In this document: positions 1-7,227 of the stretch, piece after piece
Position numbering within the stretch: position 1 is the stretch's first letter
How the letters are laid out: the number at the start of each line of letters is the position of its first letter
From: Oscillospiraceae bacterium
GTDB lineage: Bacteria > Bacillota > Clostridia > Oscillospirales > Oscillospiraceae
Reading direction: 5' to 3'
Length of the DNA: 33,166 bases
Assembly: GCA_031270395.1 (NCBI GenBank)
Contig: JAISXU010000023.1
Span: 1-33,166, forward strand
Position numbers and translations under genes: made by a program
The notes under the pieces: model-generated
Seen by the model: the letters and a program-made list of their open reading frames with translations, nothing else
What the model was told of the DNA's origin: nothing
Databases searched by the model: none

Positions 1-242
1 GGCCGAAATGAAGCCCAGCGGAGCGGGTTCATTTCGGAGAGGAGGAGCAACGCAACGGAGCGGATACCGCCCATAGGGCGGTGTAGCGCAGTGTAGTTCG
101 CTCCGACGAGGGCGCACTCATACGTGAAAATTCTTTTCGGCGTCACCGAAAAGGACGGAGAGGCGACGAATTCCGCGTTACCCCCCGTCTACTAAAAACT
201 AAGCACTATAAAACTAGACACTAACAAAGGAGGGAATTGTAA
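1..242. other. Intergenic region upstream of ptb with hairpins and repeat remnant
   Basis: No convincing gene is seen. Positions 3-37 can form a hairpin (CCGAAATGAA with TTCATTTCGG) and 68-82 another (CCGCCC/GGGCGG). Positions 101-172 resemble, in inverted orientation, the stretch 12091-12178, so this is probably dispersed repeat DNA. A good Shine-Dalgarno sequence (AAAGGAGGG, about 226-234) precedes ptb. TATAAA at 207-212 could be a -10 box, but I see no matching -35 box. Confidence 0.6.
101..172 (+). repeat. Dispersed repeat family 2, copy A
   Basis: It shares ordered blocks with the reverse complement of 12091-12178: CTCCG, GGGCGCACTC, AAAATTCTTTTCG, CGAAAAGGACG and CGAATT. Both copies contain a small hairpin in which TTTTCG pairs with CGAAAA around a different loop sequence. 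The copies are diverged and differ in length (copy B is longer near its CGAATT end). Function unknown. Confidence 0.6.
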
Positions 243-1157
243 TTGAAAGTCACTAAATTCGCCGACCTTGTAACGGCGGCCAAGAGCTTGCCTAAGAAGG
301 CTGTCGTCGCCGTCGTGCAGGCGCAGGACGAGCACACGCTTGACGCCATAGTGGACGCGAAGAAGGAGGGCATCATCGACGCTCTGCTGATAGGCGACGT
401 CGCGGCTATCAAGGCGCTGCTGGCAAAGCTGGGCGGAAACGAATCGGATTACACGCTTATTCCCGCGGCGGGCAACGAGGAAGCGCTGAAGCTCGCGGTG
501 GAGAACATCAACGCAGGCAAGGCGTCCGCCATCATGAAGGGCAAGCTGGACTCCGGCGAATTCCTCAAAGCCGTCGTCTCGCGTGACAGCGGGCTGCGCG
601 GGTCCGGCAAGCTCTCGCTCATCGGCTTCTATGAGATAGACAAGAGCAAATACCACAAGCTGTTTGCCGTCACCGATATGGGTATGAATATCGCGCCCGA
701 CCTCGAAGGGAAGCGCGCCATTATCGACAACGCCGTGGGGCTCCTGCGCAAGCTCGGCGTCGAGAAGCCAAAGGTGGCGATTTTGTCGGAGTCCGAGAAG
801 CTCAACACGAAGATACAGGCGTCGGTGGACGCCGCGGAGCTCAAAAAGCTGTGCGAGAGCGGCGAGATAAAGGATTGCGTCGTCGAGGGGCCGATCTCGT
901 TCGATCTGTCCACGAGTGCGGAGGCGGCGAAGATAAAGGGCTACAACAGCCCCGTGGCGGGCGACGCCGACCTGCTCGTAGTGCCGGAGATCATCACGGG
1001 CAACGTGCTCGTCAAGTGCCTCACGGGGATGGCGGGCGCGACGACAGCGGGGACGATACTGGGCGCGAAGATACCCGTCATCATGACGTCGCGCTCCGCC
1101 GAGGCCGCCGACAAGTTCTACTCGATAGCGCTCGCGGCCTGCGCCGCCCCGCAGTAG
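243..1157 (+). CDS. ptb: Phosphate butyryltransferase
   Basis: A 304-aa protein of the phosphate acetyl/butyryltransferase family, which transfers a butyryl group from butyryl-CoA to phosphate, giving butyryl phosphate for butyrate kinase in the cytoplasm. The length and overall sequence fit Ptb rather than the usually longer Pta. The C-terminal half has the family's conserved stretch with ADLLVVPEIITGN and a Gly/Ala-rich TAGTILGAKIPVI. The butyrate kinase gene 1.9 kb downstream supports butyryl over acetyl specificity. The start is TTG at 243, chosen because AGGAGGG lies 8-14 nt upstream and no ATG fits better. The expected partner buk is not adjacent: a three-gene insert intervenes. Exact acyl specificity cannot be read from sequence alone. 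Confidence 0.93.
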   Translation: MKVTKFADLVTAAKSLPKKAVVAVVQAQDEHTLDAIVDAKKEGIIDALLIGDVAAIKALLAKLGGNESDYTLIPAAGNEEALKLAVENINAGKASAIMKGKLDSGEFLKAVVSRDSGLRGSGKLSLIGFYEIDKSKYHKLFAVTDMGMNIAPDLEGKRAIIDNAVGLLRKLGVEKPKVAILSESEKLNTKIQASVDAAELKKLCESGEIKDCVVEGPISFDLSTSAEAAKIKGYNSPVAGDADLLVVPEIITGNVLVKCLTGMAGATTAGTILGAKIPVIMTSRSAEAADKFYSIALAACAAPQ

Positions 1158-1206
1158 AGGCGATAGTTCCATCCTTGAAAACAAACGCCGCCGGCACAAA
1201 TGCACG

Positions 1207-1328
1207 GGGAGTACGATGAACAAGCTAAAACTCAAAGAAGCCACGCAAGAGAGGGTAATATATCTTTACCAGCCCGAGGGGCGCGGGTCATTCGGCGAAA
1301 TTTGTGCCACGGGCGCGGAGGACGAAGC
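1207..1328 (+). repeat. 122-bp direct repeat, upstream copy
   Basis: Identical to 2738-2859 except at one position (G at 1320, A at 2851). It covers the ribosome binding region, the start codon and about 37 codons of the 78-aa gene at 2747. The two copies bracket the stalk-domain and 142-aa genes. Sequence outside the copies does not match on either side. Confidence 0.97.
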
Positions 1329-1332
1329 TTGA
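1216..1332 (+). pseudogene. Truncated duplicate of the 78-aa gene (38 codons)
   Basis: Reading from ATG 1216 gives the same first 38 residues as the product of the gene at 2747. TGA at 1330-1332 then stops it, just where the duplication ends. The start codon and upstream purine-rich stretch are intact, so a 38-residue peptide could still be made, but it lacks the C-terminal half (residues 39-78). The near-absence of substitutions points to a recent duplication. Most likely a remnant left by the event that placed the cassette between ptb and buk. Confidence 0.85.
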
Positions 1333-1362
1333 GAGCTATGACTATAGGAGAACAGGAATAAT

Positions 1363-2325
1363 ATGAGAATTAAAGCACTCGCTTTGTCGCTGTTTATCTT
1401 TGTTTTACCGGTAGTCAAGCTCTATGCCGCCGCTGACGCGCCGAGCGAGATCGGCGATGTGATCGGCCATTATTACACGACGGACATAGTGGCCGACGTT
1501 GACGGGATGGCGATACCCTCATATAATATCGGCGGCGTGACGGTAATCGAGGCAGAGGCGCTGGACGATTACGGATTCGCGGTGATTTGGGACGAGAACG
1601 CCCGCATAGTGTTGATCAGCACCTTGCCGTTGCCGGAGACCACGCCCCCGGTTGCTCACCGAAAGGGCAAACCGGGGAAAGTGATGGGAAACGTTCTGCA
1701 CACCGATATTATGGTGAACGTCAACGGTTGTTATACGCAGTCGTTTAACATTGGCGGAAAAACGGTGATTCCTATTGAGGAACTGGCGCGTTCGACGGGT
1801 GAGCATTGGAGAGAGAAAAACTACAACGCGGGGCTCGGATATTCAAACGGCGGGTTTCGCGCCGTTTGGAACGCGGAAAAGCGTACGATAAGTCTCCAAT
1901 GTCTGCGTCCGGGCTTGGCGCTTGAAACCCCATACGGTACGGCGGTTGTGGAGCGCATGGTAGGAGACTGGCATAAGGGAGCGGCCGACGACATCCCGGC
2001 GGTCGTTATATGGCCGGGCATTGACGGCGGCGATCAGGATTCGGCGTATTTCTTTGATATGGACGCCGTACGGAAAATGACAGACGCGTTGGTGGCGGTA
2101 CGCGACGGAACGCTGCACATAGACTCCGCGGACGCGGGAGCGCGGCATAGCGTGCCAAGACCGAGCGGAACGGTAAGCGTAGGGAATAATTATAACCCGC
2201 TTTTGCGGTTTGACGCGATTATAAATGGTGAGAACGCTTTTTTGTATGGATTTGTTTTGGAAGATAGCTTGTTCGTAAGCTTTCCGGCGTTGCGCGACGC
2301 GCTGAATATAGGCTCCGTAATATGA
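1363..2325 (+). CDS. Secreted protein with two stalk-domain-like repeats
   Basis: A 320-aa protein with a signal peptide (residues 1 to about 23: basic start, hydrophobic 5-19, Ala-rich cleavage region near LYA-AAD). Two related segments follow, about residues 35-86 and 109-178. Each begins with a TDI.V.V.G motif, has a NIGG.TVI core and ends in W...R.I.L. This resembles copper-amine-oxidase N-terminal-like 'stalk' domains common in secreted Firmicutes proteins. The last 140 residues are not recognised. No membrane anchor or sortase signal is seen at the C-terminus. An AGGAG lies about 14 nt upstream of ATG 1363. The stop codon overlaps the next start (ATGA), so translation with the 142-aa gene is probably coupled. 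Base composition is more AT-rich than that of ptb and buk. Function unknown. Confidence 0.8.
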   Translation: MRIKALALSLFIFVLPVVKLYAAADAPSEIGDVIGHYYTTDIVADVDGMAIPSYNIGGVTVIEAEALDDYGFAVIWDENARIVLISTLPLPETTPPVAHRKGKPGKVMGNVLHTDIMVNVNGCYTQSFNIGGKTVIPIEELARSTGEHWREKNYNAGLGYSNGGFRAVWNAEKRTISLQCLRPGLALETPYGTAVVERMVGDWHKGAADDIPAVVIWPGIDGGDQDSAYFFDMDAVRKMTDALVAVRDGTLHIDSADAGARHSVPRPSGTVSVGNNYNPLLRFDAIINGENAFLYGFVLEDSLFVSFPALRDALNIGSVI

Positions 2326-2750
2326 GCACAATCGGCGTGACCGGGGCGATTTCGAGAAGTGACAATAAACGTATGACAGAGCACGCGGTGCTTTATTACA
2401 AGGAAATACGAAAACGCACGACAGATGTCGCCGCAATTACGGCTAATACACGATTTACGATAGCGGACGTTGACATTGTAAAGCAGCATTTATTTTTTAA
2501 TAAATACGATTTAGGCGGCAACGAACCTGAACGGTTTTCCCCGAGCTATGATATTGCAGTATCGTGGCAAAGATTGATAGAGGGGAACCATATTCAGGAA
2601 ATGGACATTGCTTTACTGAATCACGAATTGCTTGAATACAGTTATATGCAGGCTGGGAAAGACTTTTTTGAAGCACACCGATTGGCTGAAAAGGAGTATA
2701 ATTACGCCGGATACGTTAAGGAACTTGACTTAGCGGAGGGAGTACGATGA
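2322..2750 (+). CDS. Hypothetical protein, possible effector-type domain
   Basis: A 142-aa protein that I cannot name. It has no signal peptide or membrane segment. Residues 72-130 form a distinctive block: FSPSYDIAVSWQRLIEG, then LLNHELLEYSYMQAG, then EAHRLAEKEYNYA. From memory this resembles a domain at the C-termini of some phage minor head proteins and secreted toxin-like proteins of Firmicutes; I could not check this. HELLE is not an HExxH zinc motif. The start overlaps the stalk-protein stop (ATGA) and the end overlaps the next gene's start (ATGA), so the three genes are one translational unit. Clearly AT-richer than the flanking metabolic genes, suggesting acquisition. Confidence 0.7.
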   Translation: MSTIGVTGAISRSDNKRMTEHAVLYYKEIRKRTTDVAAITANTRFTIADVDIVKQHLFFNKYDLGGNEPERFSPSYDIAVSWQRLIEGNHIQEMDIALLNHELLEYSYMQAGKDFFEAHRLAEKEYNYAGYVKELDLAEGVR

Positions 2751-2859
2751 ACAAGCTAAAACTCAAAGAAGCCACGCAAGAGAGGGTAATATATCTTTAC
2801 CAGCCCGAGGGGCGCGGGTCATTCGGCGAAATTTGTGCCACGGGCGCGGAAGACGAAGC
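2738..2859 (+). repeat. 122-bp direct repeat, downstream copy
   Basis: Matches 1207-1328 at 121 of 122 positions. This copy lies inside the intact context, covering the end of the 142-aa gene and the first half of the 78-aa gene, and is therefore probably the original. Confidence 0.97.
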
Positions 2860-2983
2860 GGAAATATTGGTTAGGGCCGACGAGGACGAAACCGGATATT
2901 ACGGTCGAATGGCTTGTGTTAAAATTAAAGAGTTTCTTGAAAAGAAAAATCTGTCTATGGAATATACACAGGCGTGGTATTAA
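2747..2983 (+). CDS. Small acidic hypothetical protein, possible immunity partner
   Basis: A 78-aa soluble protein with no signal peptide. It begins with a charged strand-like segment (KLKLKEATQERVIYLYQP), continues with GRGSFGEI and an acidic middle (residues 34-48), and ends in a probable helix (KIKEFLEKKNLS) and a terminal QAWY. Its start overlaps the stop of the 142-aa gene (ATGA). A small acidic protein translationally coupled behind an unknown protein is a typical layout for toxin-immunity pairs, but no homology proves that here. The first 38 codons are duplicated upstream at 1216. Function unknown. Confidence 0.75.
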   Translation: MNKLKLKEATQERVIYLYQPEGRGSFGEICATGAEDEAEILVRADEDETGYYGRMACVKIKEFLEKKNLSMEYTQAWY

Positions 2984-3012
2984 TGCACAACATGAAAGGA
3001 ATGGTCAGATAA

Positions 3013-4119
3013 ATGCCCGATAAATGCAGAATACTGGCTGTAAACCCCGGTTCGACGTCAACAAAGATAGCGCTGTTTGACGATTACGACGAGGTTTTCA
3101 GCATCAACATCAACCACGAATCCGAGACGCTCGACGCTCTGGGAGCTATTCAGGATCAACTGGAGTACCGCCGCGACATAATCGAAAAGACGGTGACGGA
3201 CAAGGGCTATTCGCTGTCCGAAATCGACGTGTTCGTCGGACGCGGCGGCGGTCTGCTGCCAAGCGTCGGCGGAACGTATAAGGTCACGGAGCTGCTGGTG
3301 GACCACGCGTCAAAGGGTATGCCGGGACAGCACCCCGCGCAGCTCGCCTCGCAGATATGCAAGCAGTTCGCCGACAAATACGGCAAACAGGCGTTCGTCG
3401 TCAACCCGCCCGACGTCGACGAATTCGAGGACGTGGCGCGCGTCTGCGGCCTGAAGGGCGTGTACCGCGAGAGCCACATACACGCGCTCAACCAAAAGGA
3501 GATAGCCATCCGCTACTGCAAGGAGCGCGGGCTGAAATACGACGAGGTCAATCTCGTCATCTGCCACCTCGGCGGCGGAATATCCGTCACCGCGCACAAA
3601 AAGGGCCGCATGATCGACTCCAACGACATCATCAGGGGCTCCGGCCCCATGACTCCCACGCGCGCGGGCGACGTGGCGTACGCGAAGGTCATAGACCTCG
3701 CCTACAGCGGGGAGTACACAAAGAAACAGCTCATCGACAGGCTGAATAAAAACGGCGGACTGACTGATATTTTCGGCACGGCCGACGCGCGCGAGGTCAA
3801 GAAGATGGGCGAGCAGGGCAACCGGCACGCCAAGATAGTGTATGACGGCATGATCTACCAAAACGCCAAGTACGCCGGAGCGATGGCCGTGGCGCTGAAG
3901 GGCAAGGTTGACGCCATCATCCTGACGGGCGGTATGGCCAACGACACGTATTTTACGGACATGATGAAGGATTATCTGTCGTGGATTGCGGAGGTCGTCG
4001 TCAGTCCGGGCGAATTTGAGTTAGAGGCGCTCGGCGCCGGCGCGCTGCGCGTCATACGCGGCGAGGAGGTGGCGCTGGAATATACGGGCGTCTCCGTCTG
4101 GAACGGCTTCGGGGAGTAG
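3013..4119 (+). CDS. buk: Butyrate kinase
   Basis: A 368-aa acetokinase-family enzyme that makes butyrate and ATP from butyryl phosphate and ADP, the last step of kinase-route butyrate formation. The phosphate-binding signature NPGSTSTK is at residues 11-18. The central nucleotide-binding motif HLGGGISVTAHKKGRMID and the following GSGPMTPTRAGD fit butyrate kinase rather than acetate kinase, as does the length (acetate kinases are about 400 aa). The C-terminal motif AIILTGGMAND is also present. ATG 3013 is preceded by AAAGGA at 2995-3000. A six-codon open frame (ATG 2992 to TAA 3010-3012) abuts the start, which may help translation after the insert. accB follows after 19 nt, so buk probably belongs to the acc transcript. 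Confidence 0.95.
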   Translation: MPDKCRILAVNPGSTSTKIALFDDYDEVFSININHESETLDALGAIQDQLEYRRDIIEKTVTDKGYSLSEIDVFVGRGGGLLPSVGGTYKVTELLVDHASKGMPGQHPAQLASQICKQFADKYGKQAFVVNPPDVDEFEDVARVCGLKGVYRESHIHALNQKEIAIRYCKERGLKYDEVNLVICHLGGGISVTAHKKGRMIDSNDIIRGSGPMTPTRAGDVAYAKVIDLAYSGEYTKKQLIDRLNKNGGLTDIFGTADAREVKKMGEQGNRHAKIVYDGMIYQNAKYAGAMAVALKGKVDAIILTGGMANDTYFTDMMKDYLSWIAEVVVSPGEFELEALGAGALRVIRGEEVALEYTGVSVWNGFGE

Positions 4120-4138
4120 CGTTTGGTGAGGTGGCTGA

Positions 4139-4609
4139 TTGGCGCTGATGGATAAGGCGGACATAAGGCGGCTCGCGGAGCTCATGCGCGAGACCGGGCT
4201 GACCTCGCTGCAATATACCGAGGGGGACACGTCGATAAAGCTGACCCGCCGCGCCGCCGCGCGTGACGCCGCCGGCGGCGCGGCGTGCGCTGGACGGATG
4301 TCGGATACCCCGGACAGCAGCGGGGCGCCGCCGGACGACGACGGGGAGCGCGCCGGCGCGGTGACCGTCCGCTCGCCTATGGTCGGCATATTTTACAGTG
4401 CGCCGGGCGAGGGGGAGACCCCCTACGTGGCGCTCGGCGGCGCCGTGCGCGCGGGCGATACACTGTGTATTATAGAGGCCATGAAGATGATGAACGAGAT
4501 AACGGCGGAGCATGACGGCGTCGTCGTGGAGATCTGCGCGTCAAATAAGCAGACCGTCGATTACGGACATCCGCTGTTCAGGATAAGGCCCGGGGAGTAC
4601 GAAGCGTGA
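4139..4609 (+). CDS. accB: Biotin carboxyl carrier protein of acetyl-CoA carboxylase
   Basis: The carrier subunit that moves carboxybiotin between biotin carboxylase and carboxyltransferase for malonyl-CoA synthesis. The N-terminal segment (MDKADIRRLAELMRETGLTSLQYTEGD) is the usual AccB assembly region. A low-complexity linker follows at about residues 40-75. The biotinyl domain has the canonical EAMKMMNE, with the biotinylated Lys at about residue 116. The length (156 aa) is normal. TTG at 4139 follows GGTGAGGTGG closely; ATG 4148 in the same frame is an alternative start. The end overlaps the fabZ start (GTGA). Confidence 0.95.
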   Translation: MALMDKADIRRLAELMRETGLTSLQYTEGDTSIKLTRRAAARDAAGGAACAGRMSDTPDSSGAPPDDDGERAGAVTVRSPMVGIFYSAPGEGETPYVALGGAVRAGDTLCIIEAMKMMNEITAEHDGVVVEICASNKQTVDYGHPLFRIRPGEYEA

Positions 4610-5019
4610 ACAGAGACGAATTACTTAACATCCTTCCGCACAGAAATTCAATGCTGCTGCTGGACGGCGCCGTCAGGGACGGCGCCGCAGCGCGCGGACA
4701 CTACACGGTTCGGGGAGACGAGTGGTTTCTGGACGGACACTTCCCGGGCGATCCCGTCGTGCCCGGCGTCATACTGTGCGAGATCATGGCGCAGTCGGTA
4801 TGCGTTCTGCTGGATGGCGGAACGCGCGGCGCCACGCCATATTTCACCGGCATTGACGGGGCGCGCTTCAAGTCCGTGGCGCGCCCGGGCGATAAGCTTG
4901 AGACGGAGTGCGTTATAACAAAGACGCGCGCGCCGTTCTATTTCGCGAAGGGCGAGGTTCGCGTCGGCGGCAAGCTGTGCGCGAAGGCCGATTTTTCTTT
5001 CTATCTGGGGAACGCCTGA
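4606..5019 (+). CDS. fabZ: 3-hydroxyacyl-ACP dehydratase
   Basis: A 137-aa hot-dog-fold dehydratase that removes water from 3-hydroxyacyl-ACP in fatty acid elongation. It begins ILPHRNSMLLLDG, the family's usual N-terminus. The catalytic His lies in GHFPGDPVVPGV and the acidic residue in ILCEIMAQ. The start is GTG at 4606, overlapping the accB stop, and its TGA stop overlaps the accC ATG, so all three are coupled. fabZ between accB and accC is a familiar Firmicutes arrangement; here the other fab genes (fabH, fabD, fabG, fabF, acpP) are not in the window. Confidence 0.95.
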   Translation: MNRDELLNILPHRNSMLLLDGAVRDGAAARGHYTVRGDEWFLDGHFPGDPVVPGVILCEIMAQSVCVLLDGGTRGATPYFTGIDGARFKSVARPGDKLETECVITKTRAPFYFAKGEVRVGGKLCAKADFSFYLGNA

Positions 5020-6314
5020 TGTTTTCTAAAATTCTCATCGCGAACAGGGGCGAGGTGGCGGTGCGCGTCATAAGGGCCTGCAAGGAGATGGGCATCTCGA
5101 CCGTGGCAGTCTACTCCAAAGCCGACGAGTCCGCCCTGCACGTGGCGCTGGCCGACCAGAGCGTGTGCATTGGCGAGGCGCCCGCGTCCGACAGCTACTT
5201 AAACGGGAGCAGAATAGTATCGGCGGCTCTCGTCACAAGGGCGCAGGCTATACATCCGGGTTACGGCTTTCTCTCGGAAAACGCCGGGTTCGCGGAGTTG
5301 TGCGCGGAGAATGGCGTCGAGTTCATCGGCCCGCCGGCCGGCGTCATAGCGAGAATGGGCGATAAGGACGCCGCCAGACAGATGATGCGCGACGCCGGAC
5401 TGCCCGTTATTCCCGGCAGCGGCGTGCTTCCCGACGTCCGCGCCGCCGTGGACGCCGCCGCCGAATTCGGCTATCCGGTGATGATCAAGGCGCGCTCCGG
5501 CGGTGGCGGCAGAGGCATAAGAGCGGTAAATGCTCCCGGCGAGATGGAAAACGCCTTCCTGACGGCGTCCCGCGAGGCGTCCGAGGCGTTCGGCGACGGC
5601 GCCGTGTACGTCGAGAAGATGATATATCCCGCGCGGCATGTGGAGGTACAGCTCCTCGCGGATGAAAACCACAACACGGTCTGTCTTTTCGAGCGCGAGT
5701 GCTCCATACAGAGGAACAATCAAAAGACGCTGGAGGAATCCCCCTCGCCCGCCGTCACGCCGGAGCTGCGGACCCGCCTGTGCGACGCGGCCGCGGCGGC
5801 GGCGCGCGCAGCGGGCTATTGCAACGCCGGAACGGTGGAATTTTTGCTGGACGGGGACGGAAATTATTATTTCATGGAGATGAACGTGCGGCTTCAGGTC
5901 GAGCACGCGGTCACGGAGCAGGTCACGGGTATAGATATAGTCAAGTGGCAGATACGCATAGCGGCGGGCGTGCCGCTCGCGTTTACACAGGAATCGGTCG
6001 CGCTGAACGGACACTCCATCGAGTGCCGCATAAACGCCTCGTCCGCCGGGAAGGTGACGTTTCTGCACGTGCCGGGCGGGCCTAAGGTCAGGTTCGATAG
6101 TGCGCTCTGGTCCGGCTGCGCCGTCACGCCGTACTATGACCCGCTGCTGGGAAAGGTCGTAGTACACGCGGGTACGCGGGAGGAAGCCATACGCAAGATG
6201 TGCGCGGCGCTCTGCGAGCTTGTCATAGAGGGCGTTCCGAGCGATATTGACGACAGGATCGAGACGCTGAACGACCCGGACTTCAAGCGCGGCGAGTATT
6301 TTTGCGCCATTTGA
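5019..6314 (+). CDS. accC: Biotin carboxylase subunit of acetyl-CoA carboxylase
   Basis: A 431-aa ATP-grasp enzyme that carboxylates the biotin of AccB using bicarbonate and ATP. It starts FSKILIANRGEVAVRVIRA, the classic N-terminal BC domain. The glycine-rich ATP loop is ARSGGGGRGIR. HVEVQ, ECSIQRNNQKTLEESPSP and EMNVRLQVEHAVTE are all present; the Arg in the last motif (about residue 291) corresponds to the catalytic Arg. The start is ATG 5019, overlapping the fabZ stop; the frame extends further upstream but only through fabZ. By my count 14 of its 25 Ile codons are ATA, unusual for such GC-rich DNA. Confidence 0.96.
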   Translation: MFSKILIANRGEVAVRVIRACKEMGISTVAVYSKADESALHVALADQSVCIGEAPASDSYLNGSRIVSAALVTRAQAIHPGYGFLSENAGFAELCAENGVEFIGPPAGVIARMGDKDAARQMMRDAGLPVIPGSGVLPDVRAAVDAAAEFGYPVMIKARSGGGGRGIRAVNAPGEMENAFLTASREASEAFGDGAVYVEKMIYPARHVEVQLLADENHNTVCLFERECSIQRNNQKTLEESPSPAVTPELRTRLCDAAAAAARAAGYCNAGTVEFLLDGDGNYYFMEMNVRLQVEHAVTEQVTGIDIVKWQIRIAAGVPLAFTQESVALNGHSIECRINASSAGKVTFLHVPGGPKVRFDSALWSGCAVTPYYDPLLGKVVVHAGTREEAIRKMCAALCELVIEGVPSDIDDRIETLNDPDFKRGEYFCAI

Positions 6315-6363
6315 ATAAATCGCCGGTCAGCGGCGGGCGAGACCTTTGACGGGGGAATCATAC

Positions 6364-7227
6364 ATGTCGATTGCGCCTCTGTTCCGAAAACCGAACAACG
6401 AGCTTGAAAAGGGCGGCAGACATCATCCGACGCGGCCGGAATACGATCCCGGGATAACCCGGACGTGTCCTGAGTGCGGGTACGGCAATCCGGTCAGCGG
6501 ACTGTGGGAGAGCATGTACGTGTGCCGCTGCGGATATAACTTCAGCATGACCGCCAGGCAGCGCATAGCGTTTCTGACGGACGAGGACGCCTTTACGGAG
6601 CTGTTCGGCGAGGTGGAGAGCGTCAACGCTCTGGAATTTCCGGGGTATACCGAGAAGCTGGAAAGCACGAAAAAAAGCGCGCGCGAATCCGACGCGGCAG
6701 TATGCGGAACGGCGGCCGTCGGCGGCTCGCCTTTCGCTTTTTTCGCTATGGAGCCGGGCTTTATGATGGGCAGTATGGGTTCTGCCGCCGGCGAGCGCAT
6801 AACACGCCTGTTTGAATACGCAACGGAGAGGGAACTGCCCGTCGTGGGATGCACCGTGTCCGGCGGGGCGCGTATGCAGGAGGGTCTGCTGTCGCTCATG
6901 CAGATGGCGAAGACGTGCGGCGCGGCAAAGCTGCACAGCCGGCGCGGAAATTTCTATCTCGCAATACTGACAAATCCCACCACAGGGGGCGTCACCGCCA
7001 GCTTTGCGATGTCGGCGGATATAATCATAGCGGAGCCGGGGGCGACCGTGGGCTTCGCGGGCGCGCGCCTCGTGGAGCAGACCGTACGCAAAAAGCCGCC
7101 TCCCGGCTTCCAAAAAGCGGAGACGCTTCTGGAGCGCGGCTTCGCCGACATGATAGTGCGCCGCTCAAAGCAGCGGCAGGTGGTGTCGCGTCTGCTCGAA
7201 ATGCACGCCCGGAGGACACGCGTATGA
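6364..7227 (+). CDS. accD: Acetyl-CoA carboxylase carboxyltransferase beta subunit
   Basis: The carboxyltransferase subunit that, with AccA, moves the carboxyl group from biotin to acetyl-CoA. It has the N-terminal zinc ribbon and then the crotonase-like core with FMMGSMGSAAGE, SGGARMQEGLLSLMQMAKT and TNPTTGGVTASFAM. The ribbon is unusual: the first pair is CPEC, but the second is CRC (VCRCGYN), one residue shorter than the family's CxxC. ATG 6364 is chosen because a GGGGG run sits 8-9 nt upstream; TTG 6346 is in frame but has a weaker ribosome site. From ATG the protein is 287 aa, about normal. Its end overlaps accA (ATGA). Confidence 0.94.
   Translation: MSIAPLFRKPNNELEKGGRHHPTRPEYDPGITRTCPECGYGNPVSGLWESMYVCRCGYNFSMTARQRIAFLTDEDAFTELFGEVESVNALEFPGYTEKLESTKKSARESDAAVCGTAAVGGSPFAFFAMEPGFMMGSMGSAAGERITRLFEYATERELPVVGCTVSGGARMQEGLLSLMQMAKTCGAAKLHSRRGNFYLAILTNPTTGGVTASFAMSADIIIAEPGATVGFAGARLVEQTVRKKPPPGFQKAETLLERGFADMIVRRSKQRQVVSRLLEMHARRTRV

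Noticed and set aside
192-1244. Long open frame on the - strand opposite ptb
   Set aside because: It mirrors the coding phase of ptb, has no ribosome site, and its translation is rich in Arg, His and Leu runs typical of antisense frames in GC-rich DNA.
2619-2640. HELLE in the 142-aa protein considered as a zinc protease motif
   Set aside because: The spacing is HExxE, not HExxH, and no further metal ligands are evident.
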